Notes: generated by a model from the letters alone, not told the origin. DNA of 64,000 bases from Defluviicoccus sp. (GCA_028821395.1 JAPPGP010000097.1:30299-94298); one strand, 5' to 3'; counted from the first letter of the stretch, positions 27,392-36,434 are shown. Program-made: numbers and translations.

Positions 27392-28846
27392 ATGGCCGCG
27401 ACAGACCGCTCGGTGGAACGAAAGGTCCTTCTGGGACCCAAGATCCGACGCTTTCGCGAGGAACTCGGACTCAAGCAGGCCGAGATGGCGGAGCAGCTCG
27501 AAATCTCGCCGAGCTACCTGAACCTCGTCGAACACAATCGGCGCCCGGTGACGGTTCAGTTCCTGTTCCGCCTGGGGCAGGCGTTCGACGTCGATCTCAA
27601 GGAATTCGCCGAAGACGACAACGCGCGGCTCTACGCGGGGCTCAGGGAGGTGTTCGGCGACCCGCTCTTCGGCGAACGCCCGGCGCGCGATGCCGACATC
27701 CGGGCCGTCGCCGAAGCCGGCCCCACGGCGGCCGAGGCGGTGCTCGCGCTCTACAAGGCCTATCGCGAGCTGCGCGAGGACTCCCAGGTTCTCGCCGAAC
27801 AGGTGGCGAGCCGCGATACGCCGCAGGGGATCGGCGGGCAGGTATTCCCGGTCGAGGAGGTCCGCGAGCATCTACAGTCGGAATCGAACCACTTTCCGGA
27901 GATCGAAGCCTGCGCGGAAGAGTTGTGGGGGGAAGCGGATCTCGACCCGGCGGACGTGTTTCGCGGTCTAAGCGGCTACCTGCGCGACGTGCACGGGATC
28001 GCGGTGCGGGTGCTGCCGGTCGACGTGATGCCCGAGACCACGCGGCGCTACGATTTCCACCGCAAGCGCGTGCTGCTCTCGGAGCTGCTCTCGCCGGCGG
28101 CGCGAAGCTTCCAGCTCGCCGTGCAGCTCGCCCTCAACACGCAGCGCGACCTGCTCGACCGCCACGTGAAGCGGGCCGAGCTCTCGAGCCCGGAGGCGGA
28201 GCGGCTGTGCCGGCTGACGCTCGCCAACTACCTCGCGGGCTGCGTCGTCATGCCCTATGGGCGGTTCCTGGACGCTGCCAAGGCCCTGCGCTACGACATC
28301 GAGATCCTGCAGCGCCGTTTCGGCGCCAGCTTCGAGCAGATCTGCCACCGCCTGACCTCGCTCGGCCGCCACGGCGCGCGCGGGGTCCCGTTCTTCTTCA
28401 TCCGGGTGGACAATGCCGGCAACGTCTCCAAGCGCCTCAGCGGGGGCGGGTTCCACTTCGCCCGGTTCGGCGGCACCTGCCCGCGCTGGATCGTGCACGA
28501 CGCGTTTCGCATGCCGGGACAGATCCGGACCCAGCTCGCCGCAATGCCCGACGGCTCGCGGTTCTTCACCATCGCCCGGACGGTGGACCCGATCGAGTCC
28601 CGGACATGGGAGCAGCCGCCGCAATACGCCATCGGCCTGGGCTGCGATATCCGCGATGCCGGACAGCTCGTCTACGCGGACGGGCTCGATCCCGGCAACG
28701 AGAGGGCGGCGACGCCGATCGGCGTGGCGTGCCGCCTGTGCGAGCGCCTCGACTGCCGGCAGCGCGCCCACCCGCCGCTCAACTACCGCCTGAAGATCGA
28801 CGAGAACGTGCGGCGGACCACGCCGTTCACCTTCACGCCGGCGTGA
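27392..28846 (+). CDS. ScfR/RamB-type short-chain acyl-responsive transcriptional regulator
   Basis: 484 residues. The N-terminal XRE-type helix-turn-helix (about 12-70: IRRFREELGLKQAEMAEQL, then ISPSYLNLVEHNRRPVT) is followed by an ImmA/IrrE-like domain (an ELLSPAARSFQLAVQLAL segment) and the C-terminal short-chain-fatty-acyl regulator domain with conserved cysteines (CRLCERLDCRQR). The same architecture is found in RamB, which controls aceA and aceB in Corynebacterium, and in MccR/PrpQ-type regulators. Its divergent position next to aceA makes it the likely regulator of the glyoxylate shunt. Confidence 0.88.
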   Translation: MAATDRSVERKVLLGPKIRRFREELGLKQAEMAEQLEISPSYLNLVEHNRRPVTVQFLFRLGQAFDVDLKEFAEDDNARLYAGLREVFGDPLFGERPARDADIRAVAEAGPTAAEAVLALYKAYRELREDSQVLAEQVASRDTPQGIGGQVFPVEEVREHLQSESNHFPEIEACAEELWGEADLDPADVFRGLSGYLRDVHGIAVRVLPVDVMPETTRRYDFHRKRVLLSELLSPAARSFQLAVQLALNTQRDLLDRHVKRAELSSPEAERLCRLTLANYLAGCVVMPYGRFLDAAKALRYDIEILQRRFGASFEQICHRLTSLGRHGARGVPFFFIRVDNAGNVSKRLSGGGFHFARFGGTCPRWIVHDAFRMPGQIRTQLAAMPDGSRFFTIARTVDPIESRTWEQPPQYAIGLGCDIRDAGQLVYADGLDPGNERAATPIGVACRLCERLDCRQRAHPPLNYRLKIDENVRRTTPFTFTPA

Positions 28847-28902
28847 ACCGCCGCGATACCCGTCCTCGGCGCCCATATGCGACAACGTCTCCGCCCCCTC
28901 GT

Positions 28903-28991
28903 TGTCACCCCGGACTTGTTCCGGGGTCTAGGGAGGCCGGGCGAGGGAAGCGCCTGTGGCTCTGGGCCCCGGAACAAGTCCGGAGTGACAG
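28903..28991. repeat. Dispersed palindromic repeat, family 1, copy 2
   Basis: Arms TGTCACCCCGGACTTGTTCC and, on the opposite strand from 28991, TGTCACTCCGGACTTGTTCC enclose about 40 bases. The copy deviates from the others at the outer end (TGTCAC instead of CGTCATGC). It lies between the stop codons of two convergent genes (regulator and Rieske oxygenase), where a hairpin could end both transcripts. Confidence 0.8.
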
Positions 28992-29046
28992 CTTTGGGTT
29001 GGGCGGCGGCGCGGGCTGACAGTCGGCCGCTTGGAAGGAATCCGCC

Positions 29047-30153
29047 CTACGCCTGCAACAGCTCCCCCGCTGCCTGGCCGCGCCGCTCCTCTTCCAGCAG
29101 CCGGGCGACGATGTTGCGCGCCGCCACCCCGCCGGCATCGGCGTTGATGTCGACGAAGGGCGAATTGGGCGCTGCGTCCATCCGCTTCTGCTGGCCCTCC
29201 AGCATCCACTTGTCCTCGAGGAAGGTCTTGTCGACCCCCTTCTTGAAGTAGTCGGAGAGGTCGGCGTCGTCGAGCTGGTGGTTGCGCGGGAAGGTCCAGA
29301 AGTAATGCGTCGAGGACGCTGTCTCCGGCGTCAGCGCGTCGATCACCGTATGGGTCACGCCCTTCGACCGGTCGCCGTCGGGCGCGCCGCTGCCGGCGAG
29401 CGCGACGCCCACGTCGAGCCAGACATGCGACGGCGGCTCGAAGCGGATGATCTGCCAGCGGTCGACCTTCTCGCCGGTCTTGTCGAACCCGCCGGAGCGC
29501 GCATAGAACGGCGGCGGGTCGATGCCGTACATCCAGCGCGTCGCCGTCACGCTCGGGATGTCGCGCGCGACCCGCTCCAGCGCCGTGCCCGCTACGCCGT
29601 CCATCGTGTCCCGCTGCACCTTGGCGAGCGGCGTGTTGGCGACGTGCTCGTTGCCGATGGTGGAGGCGTGCAGAAAGGTCTCGTGGGTGAGGTCGAGCAG
29701 GTTGTCGACCAGCAGCTGGTAATGCGCGTCGACCTGGAGATAGCCGGAGACCATCGTCCAGCCCGGGTCGTCGTGCCAGTGCAGCTCGGGAATCTCCGAC
29801 TCGTCAGCCGCCGCAGGATCGCCCATCCAGATCCACAGGAACTGCCAGCGCTCCGCCAGCGGGTAGGTGCGCACCCCGGAGCCCGGCGGGATCTGGGTCT
29901 GGCCCGGGACTCCGATGACCTGTCCGTCCGGTGCGTAGACCAGCCCGTGATAGCCGCATTGCAGGTTGTCGCCGCTCACCCGGCCGAAGGAGAGCGGGGC
30001 GTGGCGGTGGCAGCAGCGGTCCTCGAAGGCGACGGCCCGGCCGTGCCCGGTGCGGTACATGACCACCGGCTCGCCCAGGATGGTGCGGGCGAAGGGCTCG
30101 CGGCCGATCTCGTGGTCCCACGCGGCCACATACCAGTAATTCCTGAGAAACAT
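29047..30153 (-). CDS. Rieske non-heme iron oxygenase, VanA/demethylase-like
   Basis: 368 residues from the ATG at 30153. The Rieske centre is Cys47-x-His49 and Cys66-x2-His69; the mononuclear iron site is Asp154, His157 and His162 in NLLDLTHETFLHAS. The opening MFLRNYWYVAAWDHEIG is typical of vanillate O-demethylase and related monocomponent oxygenases, which demethylate or hydroxylate aromatic substrates using an external reductase. No ferredoxin or reductase gene is near. Downstream neighbours on its strand are none; upstream lie an amidase (64-base gap) and a flavoprotein. Confidence 0.9.
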   Translation of the reverse strand: MFLRNYWYVAAWDHEIGREPFARTILGEPVVMYRTGHGRAVAFEDRCCHRHAPLSFGRVSGDNLQCGYHGLVYAPDGQVIGVPGQTQIPPGSGVRTYPLAERWQFLWIWMGDPAAADESEIPELHWHDDPGWTMVSGYLQVDAHYQLLVDNLLDLTHETFLHASTIGNEHVANTPLAKVQRDTMDGVAGTALERVARDIPSVTATRWMYGIDPPPFYARSGGFDKTGEKVDRWQIIRFEPPSHVWLDVGVALAGSGAPDGDRSKGVTHTVIDALTPETASSTHYFWTFPRNHQLDDADLSDYFKKGVDKTFLEDKWMLEGQQKRMDAAPNSPFVDINADAGGVAARNIVARLLEEERRGQAAGELLQA

Positions 30154-30217
30154 GTTCCGGCTCTCCGTTCGATCGGGCGCGACGCTACCAGCCGCGCGCA
30201 AATCCCACAATCTCGCG

Positions 30218-31747
30218 CTACCCCGTCTCGCCCTGGCTCTGCCAGTCGCAGGACTGCTCATAGGCGTGCGCCGCGCGGTAGAGCGTGGTCTCCTCGAAAT
30301 GCCGTCCCACCAGCATCAGCCCGACCGGCTTGTCGCCCGCGCCCAGCCCGCAGGGGATCGAGATCGCCGGGTGGCCGCTGACATTGAACGGCGCGGTGTT
30401 GCCGATCGCCTCCCAGCAATGGCCCATGGTCTCGAGGAACGGCGCATCGCGCGGCGGGATCTTCGAGGTCGTCATCCGCGCCGTCGGCATCAGCAGCAGG
30501 TCGTGCCCGGCGAGCACCGAATCGTAGGCCGCCCCGAGCGTACGCCGCTGGTTCTGCGCCTTGGCGTGGAAATGCCCGCCATAGGCCTTGTCGGTATAGC
30601 GCCCGAGCAGCAGCCCGAAGCGGAAGGTATGCGGGAACTCCTCGGCGCGCGATGCCGCCCGGGCCATCGCGTCGACCAGCGAGGTCGGGTAGACGCCGCC
30701 GACATTCTTGCCGAACCCGTAGCCGCGGAACATGGTGTAGTACATGCCGTCGGCGCAGATCCCGCCCCAGATCGAAAGCCCGGTCAGGTGCATCGGGATC
30801 GAGACTTCGGTGACCTCCGCCCCCATCGACTCCAGATGCCGGGCGGCGGCGCGTACCGTCGCATCGACATCGGGCATGGAGTCGTGGCGCCCGAAGCCCT
30901 CCGGGACCACGGCGATGCGGAGCCCCGCGACGTCGCCGCCGAGCGCGTCGGTGTAGCTGTCGACGCTCGGCACGCGCTGGCGCGGATCCAGCCCGTCCTC
31001 GCCGGCCATCGATTCGAGGAACAGCGCGTTGTCGGCGACATTCGCGGTCATCGGGCCGGTATGGTCGACCGTCGTCTCGATCCCCATGATCCCGGTATAG
31101 GGGATGAGGCCGAAGGTCGGCTTGATGCCGACGATGCCCGACATCGCCGCCGGGATGCGGATCGAGCCCGCCTGGTCGCCGCCGAGCGCCATGTCGACCT
31201 CGCCGGAGGCGACCAGAGCGGCGCTCCCGGTCGACGAGCCGCCCGGCGTGTGGCCCGGGTTGCGCGGGCTCTCGGCGATGTCCGAGGCGGACGTGTTGCT
31301 GCCCCCCGAGACGCAGAAATACTCGCACACCGACTTGCCGAGGATGGTGGCGCCGGCATCGAGCAGCCGGGTGACCACGGTCGCGTCGATATCGGGGACG
31401 TAGCCTTCGAGCACGGATGCGCCGTTCATCATCGGGATCCCGGCGACGCAGGCGCTGTCCTTGATGGCGACCGTCTTCCCCTTGAGCCGGCCGTCCGCCG
31501 CGCCCTCGATCCGCGCCTTGACGTACCATCCGCCATACGGGTTCTCCGCACGGTCCGGCCGCGACCACGCGCCCCGTTCGTACTTGACGGGAGGCAGGTC
31601 GTCCGGCGTCTCCTCCAGCTCGTTGAAGGCATCGGCGAAGGGCGCCCAGAAAGTCCGCATGTCCTCCGCCGTGGCGTCGTCGACGGAGAAGCCGAGCTCG
31701 CCGGCGATTTCCTTGATCGTGCCTGCGCTGGGCGTTTCGTATTTCAT
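30218..31747 (-). CDS. Amidase-signature family amidase
   Basis: 509 residues. Triad: Lys96 in AIKDS, Ser171 in TPGGSSTGSA and Ser195 in GGDQAGSIRIPA. It is a clear paralogue of the amidase at 15863, sharing the CEYFCVSG segment, the GGDQAGS variant and the KPTFGLIPYTG segment. The reaction is hydrolysis of a carboxamide. It lies 16 bases after the flavoprotein gene and 64 before the Rieske oxygenase, all on the minus strand, suggesting a small pathway in which an amide is oxidised and hydrolysed. Confidence 0.9.
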   Translation of the reverse strand: MKYETPSAGTIKEIAGELGFSVDDATAEDMRTFWAPFADAFNELEETPDDLPPVKYERGAWSRPDRAENPYGGWYVKARIEGAADGRLKGKTVAIKDSACVAGIPMMNGASVLEGYVPDIDATVVTRLLDAGATILGKSVCEYFCVSGGSNTSASDIAESPRNPGHTPGGSSTGSAALVASGEVDMALGGDQAGSIRIPAAMSGIVGIKPTFGLIPYTGIMGIETTVDHTGPMTANVADNALFLESMAGEDGLDPRQRVPSVDSYTDALGGDVAGLRIAVVPEGFGRHDSMPDVDATVRAAARHLESMGAEVTEVSIPMHLTGLSIWGGICADGMYYTMFRGYGFGKNVGGVYPTSLVDAMARAASRAEEFPHTFRFGLLLGRYTDKAYGGHFHAKAQNQRRTLGAAYDSVLAGHDLLLMPTARMTTSKIPPRDAPFLETMGHCWEAIGNTAPFNVSGHPAISIPCGLGAGDKPVGLMLVGRHFEETTLYRAAHAYEQSCDWQSQGETG

Positions 31748-31763
31748 CCTTCCCTCCCTGAAA

Positions 31764-33170
31764 TCAGTCGGTTGGCGCGAGCTCGCGCGCGGCCGTCTCG
31801 GCCGCCACCAGCCCGAGCAGAAAGGCCTTGATCAGCCCGCCGATATAGGCGGCGTCGGGGCCGCCCTCGACCCCGCCCACGGTCGAGCCCGCGGCGTAGA
31901 GGCCGGGGATCGGCGTGTCGTCGGGCCGGAGCACCCGCGCCGCGCCGTCGACGGCGATGCCGCCCATGGTCACGGTGATGCCGGCGGCGAGCGGGGCGGC
32001 GTGAAAGGGCGGCGTCTCGATGGGCACCGGGGGGTAGCGATCCGCCGTCCGGCCCGGTGCGAGCGCCGCGGTGCGGCCCGCCTTCGCGGCGGCGTTGAAC
32101 TCCGCGACGGCCACTTCGAGCGCTCCGGTATCGAGCCCCGCGCGCAGCGCCAGCTCGCCGATGGATCCCGCCTCGTGCAGCGTCCCCCCGGAATCGGTCA
32201 GCAACGGGTTGGGCGGCACCAGGTCGGCCTCCTTCGCCTGTTCCCAGACCGTCGAATCGAAGATCGCGGTCGCGCTCAGCGGGTCGTCGAGGCGGGCGAT
32301 GGCATTGGTCATGTACACCCCGCCCACGCCCTCGTCGGCGAAGCGCCCGGCGTCGGGACCGACCACGATTCCGGAAGCGCAGATCACGTCGAGCTGCGGG
32401 TAGGGCCAGAGCTCGGGGTTGGTCATCACGTCGCGCGACAGCACGTGGCCGTAGAACTTGTCGAGCCCGACGAGCGCGGCCCCGGCCTGCTCCGCCATGC
32501 GCAGCCCGTCGCCGCGCCCGGTCTCGGTGTTGCGCTGGCGGATGCGTTCCGGCCGGCCGGTGATGTGCCGGGCGAGGCGCGCGCGGTCGGCCTGAAAGCC
32601 GCCATCGGCGATCACCACCGCGCCGGCCTCGACGGTGGACGGGCCGTTCGCGCCCCGGATCTCGACGCCCCGGCATGCCCCGTCCCGCATCACGAGATCG
32701 CGCGCTTCGGTTCCGCGCAGCAGCGTGCCGCCGGCTTCCTCCAGCCGCGCGGCCAGGTTTCTCAGCAGCCGGTCCGGCCCGTTCCCCGGCCAGTCGAGAC
32801 CGGCGCCCATGCGGCGGGTGGGCGCCAGGGTCGGCAATCCGTAATTCCGCCGCGGCGCGGATTCCAGCACGGCGCCGTGGTCGGCGAGCCAGGCGGCCGT
32901 GCGCGCGCCGTTCTCCGCGAAGGTCCGCGCGAGATCCGGCCGCGCCGTGCCGCCGGTTGCCGCCACGATCCGCTCGTAGACCGCATCGGGCGGGTCGTCC
33001 GCCGGGGCCAGCGCCGTGTGCACGACGCCGGTACAGACCCGCGAATTGCACATGTAGTCTTCGCCGTCGCCGCGCTCGATCGCCACGGCGCTCAGGCCGA
33101 GCTCCGCGGCGCGGACCGCCGCCGTGAGCCCCGCGAAGCCGCCGCCGATGGCCGCCAGGTCGACCTTCAT
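31764..33170 (-). CDS. FAD-dependent oxidoreductase, fumarate reductase/succinate dehydrogenase flavoprotein-like
   Basis: 468 residues. The N-terminal dinucleotide motif is AAIGGGFAGLTAAVRAAE, and a C-terminal GLYAAGSTVGGVEGG plus AYIGGLIKAFLLGL closes the FAD domain as in the FrdA/tricarballylate dehydrogenase group. The middle capping domain is present. There is no heme domain or Fe-S partner. These soluble enzymes reduce or oxidise carbon-carbon bonds next to carboxylates, or work on steroids. It is the first gene of the leftward group with the amidase and Rieske oxygenase. The exact substrate is unknown. Confidence 0.85.
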   Translation of the reverse strand: MKVDLAAIGGGFAGLTAAVRAAELGLSAVAIERGDGEDYMCNSRVCTGVVHTALAPADDPPDAVYERIVAATGGTARPDLARTFAENGARTAAWLADHGAVLESAPRRNYGLPTLAPTRRMGAGLDWPGNGPDRLLRNLAARLEEAGGTLLRGTEARDLVMRDGACRGVEIRGANGPSTVEAGAVVIADGGFQADRARLARHITGRPERIRQRNTETGRGDGLRMAEQAGAALVGLDKFYGHVLSRDVMTNPELWPYPQLDVICASGIVVGPDAGRFADEGVGGVYMTNAIARLDDPLSATAIFDSTVWEQAKEADLVPPNPLLTDSGGTLHEAGSIGELALRAGLDTGALEVAVAEFNAAAKAGRTAALAPGRTADRYPPVPIETPPFHAAPLAAGITVTMGGIAVDGAARVLRPDDTPIPGLYAAGSTVGGVEGGPDAAYIGGLIKAFLLGLVAAETAARELAPTD

Positions 33171-33261
33171 CGCCGCCCCTTCATCGCCTCTCCCGCGTTG
33201 CGGGAGCCGCCCCGCGCTGGCATCGTAGCCGCGAACTCATCACCGAGACTAGGGGGCGAAG

Positions 33262-33636
33262 ATGGCCATCGAGAGACACCAGGCGAGGCACGGCAAGGTC
33301 GTGAACGGGAGGCAGATGCCGTCGATGAGCGGCATCGTGGTGCACGGCGACACGATCTATCTCGCCGGCCAGGTCGGGCACGGCGGCGGCGACATCAAGG
33401 CCCAGACAAGGGAAATCTTGGACAATATCGACGCCCAGCTCGCCTCCGTCGGCAGCGACAAGTCGAAGATCCTGTCGGCCAATCTGTGGATCACCGACTT
33501 CGACAATTTCGGCGCGATGAACGAGGTGTGGAACGCCTGGATCGACCCGGACAACATGCCGGCGCGCGCCTGCGTCCAATCCGGCCTGGCGCGGCCGGAG
33601 TTCCTGATCGAGATCATGATTACGGCGGCGAAGTAG
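33262..33636 (+). CDS. RidA-family protein with conserved deaminase arginine
   Basis: 124 residues with an AGGGGGCG ribosome-binding site. The fold is complete, and the residue 15 before the strand glutamate is Arg102 in PARACVQSG, equivalent to E. coli RidA Arg105. Unlike the two RidA-like proteins at 6445 and 8482, it can in principle hydrolyse reactive enamines/imines. It diverges from the flavoprotein gene across 91 bases and ends at a nest of palindromic repeats. Confidence 0.87.
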   Translation: MAIERHQARHGKVVNGRQMPSMSGIVVHGDTIYLAGQVGHGGGDIKAQTREILDNIDAQLASVGSDKSKILSANLWITDFDNFGAMNEVWNAWIDPDNMPARACVQSGLARPEFLIEIMITAAK

Positions 33637-33643
33637 CCGCGGC

Positions 33644-33749
33644 GCCCCTCGATACGGCGCTGCGCCTACTCGGGGTGAGGAGGCGATGTTGGGGCCGCCC
33701 CAAACCCCATCCTGAGCATACCCGGACCCGGTCCGGGGCCTATCGAAGG
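33644..33749. repeat. Dispersed palindromic repeat, family 2, copy 2
   Basis: Arms CCCCTCGATACGG (33644-33656) and CCTATCGAAGG (33739-33749) resemble the family 2 repeat at 5151-5206, with CTACTCGGGGTGAGG and CATCCTGAGCAT inside. A further GCGTATCGAAGGA at about 33889-33901 lies beyond family 1 copy 3, so the first may have been split by insertion of the second. The 269-base gap 33637-33905 consists almost entirely of these repeats. Confidence 0.7.
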
Positions 33750-33758
33750 CCGCTCCCC

Positions 33759-33877
33759 ACCCCGTCATGCCCGGACTTGATCCGGGCCCCCATGGGCGCT
33801 GCCCCCTCTCCCCACCGGCCGCCGTGCGCACCGGAAGGCTGCATGGGTGGCCGGATCAAGTCCGGCCATGACGGGGT
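33759..33877. repeat. Dispersed palindromic repeat, family 1, copy 3
   Basis: Arms CCCCGTCATGCCCGGACTTG at the left and its near-complement ending ATGACGGGGTTGG at the right, about 119 bases overall. It lies between the convergent RidA and substrate-binding-protein genes and is nested within family 2 sequence. Confidence 0.88.
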
Positions 33878-33905
33878 TGGCGAAGCCGCGTATCGAAGGA
33901 CCGGC

Positions 33906-34835
33906 TCAGGCGCCGAGCAGGTCGTGCGCCTGGGCCTGGCGGTCGGCGTCGATCAGGGTCCGCTCGCCGACGTCGTCGAGCATGTTCCAGCTCCGCATCC
34001 ACTCATAGGTGCGCTGGAGCTCGTGCTCGGGGATGGGGGCCGGGTCGGTGACCTGGATGCGGCTGAGCCTGAGGTCGTCGACGGTGAGATCGGCGAGCCC
34101 GGGATGCTGCCCCGCGTGGTAGTCGAGGAAGATCTGCGCGTATTTCCGCGTGTCCGCCCTGATCCGCCGCACCGCTCTCGAGACCGCCCGGCTGAACGCG
34201 GCGTAGGTCTCGGCGTCGACCGTGTCGGCGACCACCTCGGTGCCGTGGTAGAGCGCCTCGCAGACCACTCGGCAGCCGGTCTTCTCGGCCAGCGTGATAT
34301 AGGGCTCGGTCAGCGTCGTCGCCTCGATCTCGCCGCAAAACATCGCGTCGTAGCGCGCCGCCGAGCCGTTCGGTGCGCGGCAGGTCTTGATGGACTCGCG
34401 CGGCATGAAGCCTTCGAGGAGATGCATGGTGAGGTAGTGGGTGCCGAAGTAGTAGGGCACCCCGATCGTCCGCCCGGCGAGCTGCTGCGGAGTGAAGACA
34501 TCCGAATCGGGACGCACCGCGATCGCCGCGCAGGTGACGATCGACCGCCTGCCGACCTGGCGCCCCCGGGCGGCGCTGTCCTGGACCCGGCGGTAGTTCC
34601 CCCACTCGCAGGCGTTGTACATGTCGGCCCCGCCCTGCTCGAAGGTGTTGCCGTGGCTGCCGAAGGCGGAGAACGCGTCGGGCGAGGTCTCGCTGGTGTC
34701 GATCTCGCGCGGCGTGTTGACCCTGTCCACCCATTCGATGCGAACGCCCTCGGCCTCGAACAGCCCTTCGCGGTCCGCCACGAGCTCGGCGAGACCCTGG
34801 AACGGCGCCGTGGTTTCCAGCCTCAGTGTCTTCAT
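33906..34835 (-). CDS. NMT1/SsuA-like substrate-binding-fold protein without signal peptide
   Basis: 309 residues. The start MKTLRLETTAPFQGLAELVA goes straight into the mature fold of NitT/TauT-type binding proteins, with GRTIGVPYYFGTHYL and EIEATTLTEPYITLAEK as family blocks. No signal peptide or lipobox is seen, and no permease or ATPase partner is nearby. It may be cytoplasmic, acting as a sensor or enzyme (the THI5/NMT1 and 4,5-dihydroxyphthalate-decarboxylase-like folds are related), or its start may be misjudged. It is the last gene of the leftward operon starting with UbiD. Confidence 0.75.
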   Translation of the reverse strand: MKTLRLETTAPFQGLAELVADREGLFEAEGVRIEWVDRVNTPREIDTSETSPDAFSAFGSHGNTFEQGGADMYNACEWGNYRRVQDSAARGRQVGRRSIVTCAAIAVRPDSDVFTPQQLAGRTIGVPYYFGTHYLTMHLLEGFMPRESIKTCRAPNGSAARYDAMFCGEIEATTLTEPYITLAEKTGCRVVCEALYHGTEVVADTVDAETYAAFSRAVSRAVRRIRADTRKYAQIFLDYHAGQHPGLADLTVDDLRLSRIQVTDPAPIPEHELQRTYEWMRSWNMLDDVGERTLIDADRQAQAHDLLGA

Positions 34836-34921
34836 GAGGTCCTCCCGGAATGGCGTCCGAGGATATCAGCAGAACGCCGCGAACGGCAATCGCCCGGCGC
34901 GAGACGTCGGGTCAGGGCGGG

Positions 34922-35641
34922 TCAAGCCTTCAAGTGCCGGTCCAGGAAATCGATCGCCCTGGTCCAGGCGTCTTCGCTGGCGTTCGCTCGAAAGCGCTCC
35001 GGGTTGGCAAAGTTCTGAAACGCGTGGCCCGCCCCGTCGTAGCGATGGAACTCGCAGATTTTGCCGTGGTGCCGAAGCGCGGCCTCCAGCTCGTCCACCT
35101 CCTGCGGGGACGGGCTTGGGTCCTCGTTGCCGAAGAAGCCTGCGACCGGGCATCGGATGTCGGCTACCCCGTCCAGCGGCGCCTTCATGCCCGCGCCCCA
35201 GGGCGCGTTCACCCCGCCGCCCCAGAAATCGATCGCCGCCCTGTAGTCGCCGTCCCGGGTCGCCGCGAGGATCGCCATTCGGCCTCCGGTGCAATGGCCC
35301 AGCACGCCGATCCGGCCGCGGTCCACGTCGTCCCGGGCCGCCAGAAAATCGCGGGCCGCGGAGAGATCCATCATGACCTCGTCGTCGTGCATGTGCCGCC
35401 GCTTCTCGGGGCGTTCGCGTTCCACAGGCTGGCGATGGAAGACCTGGGGCACGGCGCAGACATAGCCGGCCCGGGCATAGCGATCCGCGACGCCGTCGGT
35501 GAACGCGTCGGCCTTGAGGCCCCGGTCGGCCGGCAGATGGGGTGCGATGACAAGCGCCGGATGAATCCCGCTCTCCCGCGGCGCCGCCACCAGGCACTCC
35601 ATCCGGCTGCCGTCGACCGTCAGGTAGACTTGTTCGGCCAA
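34922..35641 (-). CDS. Dienelactone hydrolase family protein
   Basis: 239 residues. The nucleophile is Cys in GVLGHCTGGRM, the DLH-type G-x-C-x-G; the acid is in FFGNEDPSPS and the His in DGAGHAFQNF. RPEKRRHMHDDEVM precedes the nucleophile strand. These cytoplasmic hydrolases open lactones formed after ring cleavage of chlorinated or other catechols and also act on other esters. It lies 49 bases after the crotonase gene in the UbiD/TRAP/molybdenum-hydroxylase operon, consistent with a role in degrading a ring-derived lactone. Confidence 0.9.
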   Translation of the reverse strand: MAEQVYLTVDGSRMECLVAAPRESGIHPALVIAPHLPADRGLKADAFTDGVADRYARAGYVCAVPQVFHRQPVERERPEKRRHMHDDEVMMDLSAARDFLAARDDVDRGRIGVLGHCTGGRMAILAATRDGDYRAAIDFWGGGVNAPWGAGMKAPLDGVADIRCPVAGFFGNEDPSPSPQEVDELEAALRHHGKICEFHRYDGAGHAFQNFANPERFRANASEDAWTRAIDFLDRHLKA

Positions 35642-35690
35642 TAGTCGGCTCCTCTTCCGTTACTTCCGTCTCGTGCTGCCCGACGACGGA

Positions 35691-36416
35691 TCAGCCGCGC
35701 AATTGGGGCGCCGAGTTCACCGTCGCGTGCAGGTTGCGCGCGAAGCCCACCGCGCTTGCGATGTCCATCGAGAGCGCCGAACGGGCGTACTCCTTGACCG
35801 CCAGAATCGCCGGGCGCGGCGCCTTCTCCAGGGCTTCGCGAAGCTCGGCGACACGGGCTTCGAGGCCTTCCGGGGGGACGACGTCGCTCACGATTCCGAA
35901 GGAGAGCGCTTTTTCGGCGTCGATCGCCCGGGTCGAGTAGGTGAGGTACATCAGCGCCTTGCGCGGCACCCGGTCGACCAGCGAGGACATCGCCATGGTG
36001 GGCATGATGTTGTGGCCCATCTCCGGCAGCTGGAAGGTCGCCGCCGTGCTGGCAAGCGTGATGTCGCAGAGCGATGCCAGCGCGCAGCCGAAGCCGAGCG
36101 CGCGGCCCTGGACCACGCCCACGACCGGGACCGGGGAACGGCGAAAGGCGCCGTAGCACTCGAAGATCACCTCGTTCTGGGCGCGGCGCTCATAGGCCGC
36201 GGGCCGTCCGGCGGGCCGGGCGCCCATGACCGCGCGGCCGGTGCAGAAATCCTCGCCCGCGCCGCGCAGGACGATGAAATGGGACTCGGCCGCCTCCGCG
36301 ATCGCTTGGCCGAGCGCGGCCGCCATCTCGTTCGTCACGCCATTGCCGGCATCCGGTCGGTTGAGAACGATCTCGGTCGCGCGGCCGGAACTCCGGACCA
36401 GGATCTCGTCGGCCAT
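35691..36416 (-). CDS. Enoyl-CoA hydratase/isomerase family protein (crotonase)
   Basis: 241 residues. The crotonase fold is shown by IVLNRPDAGNGVTNEM at the start, the oxyanion region in GRALGFGCALASLCD and the catalytic-glutamate region in FQLPEMGHN. It would hydrate, isomerise or hydrolyse a CoA thioester. It sits 18 bases after the molybdenum hydroxylase subunit. No CoA ligase is in the same operon, so the CoA ester would have to come from elsewhere. Confidence 0.88.
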   Translation of the reverse strand: MADEILVRSSGRATEIVLNRPDAGNGVTNEMAAALGQAIAEAAESHFIVLRGAGEDFCTGRAVMGARPAGRPAAYERRAQNEVIFECYGAFRRSPVPVVGVVQGRALGFGCALASLCDITLASTAATFQLPEMGHNIMPTMAMSSLVDRVPRKALMYLTYSTRAIDAEKALSFGIVSDVVPPEGLEARVAELREALEKAPRPAILAVKEYARSALSMDIASAVGFARNLHATVNSAPQLRG

Positions 36417-36434
36417 GGTGCTGCTCCTCCTGTT

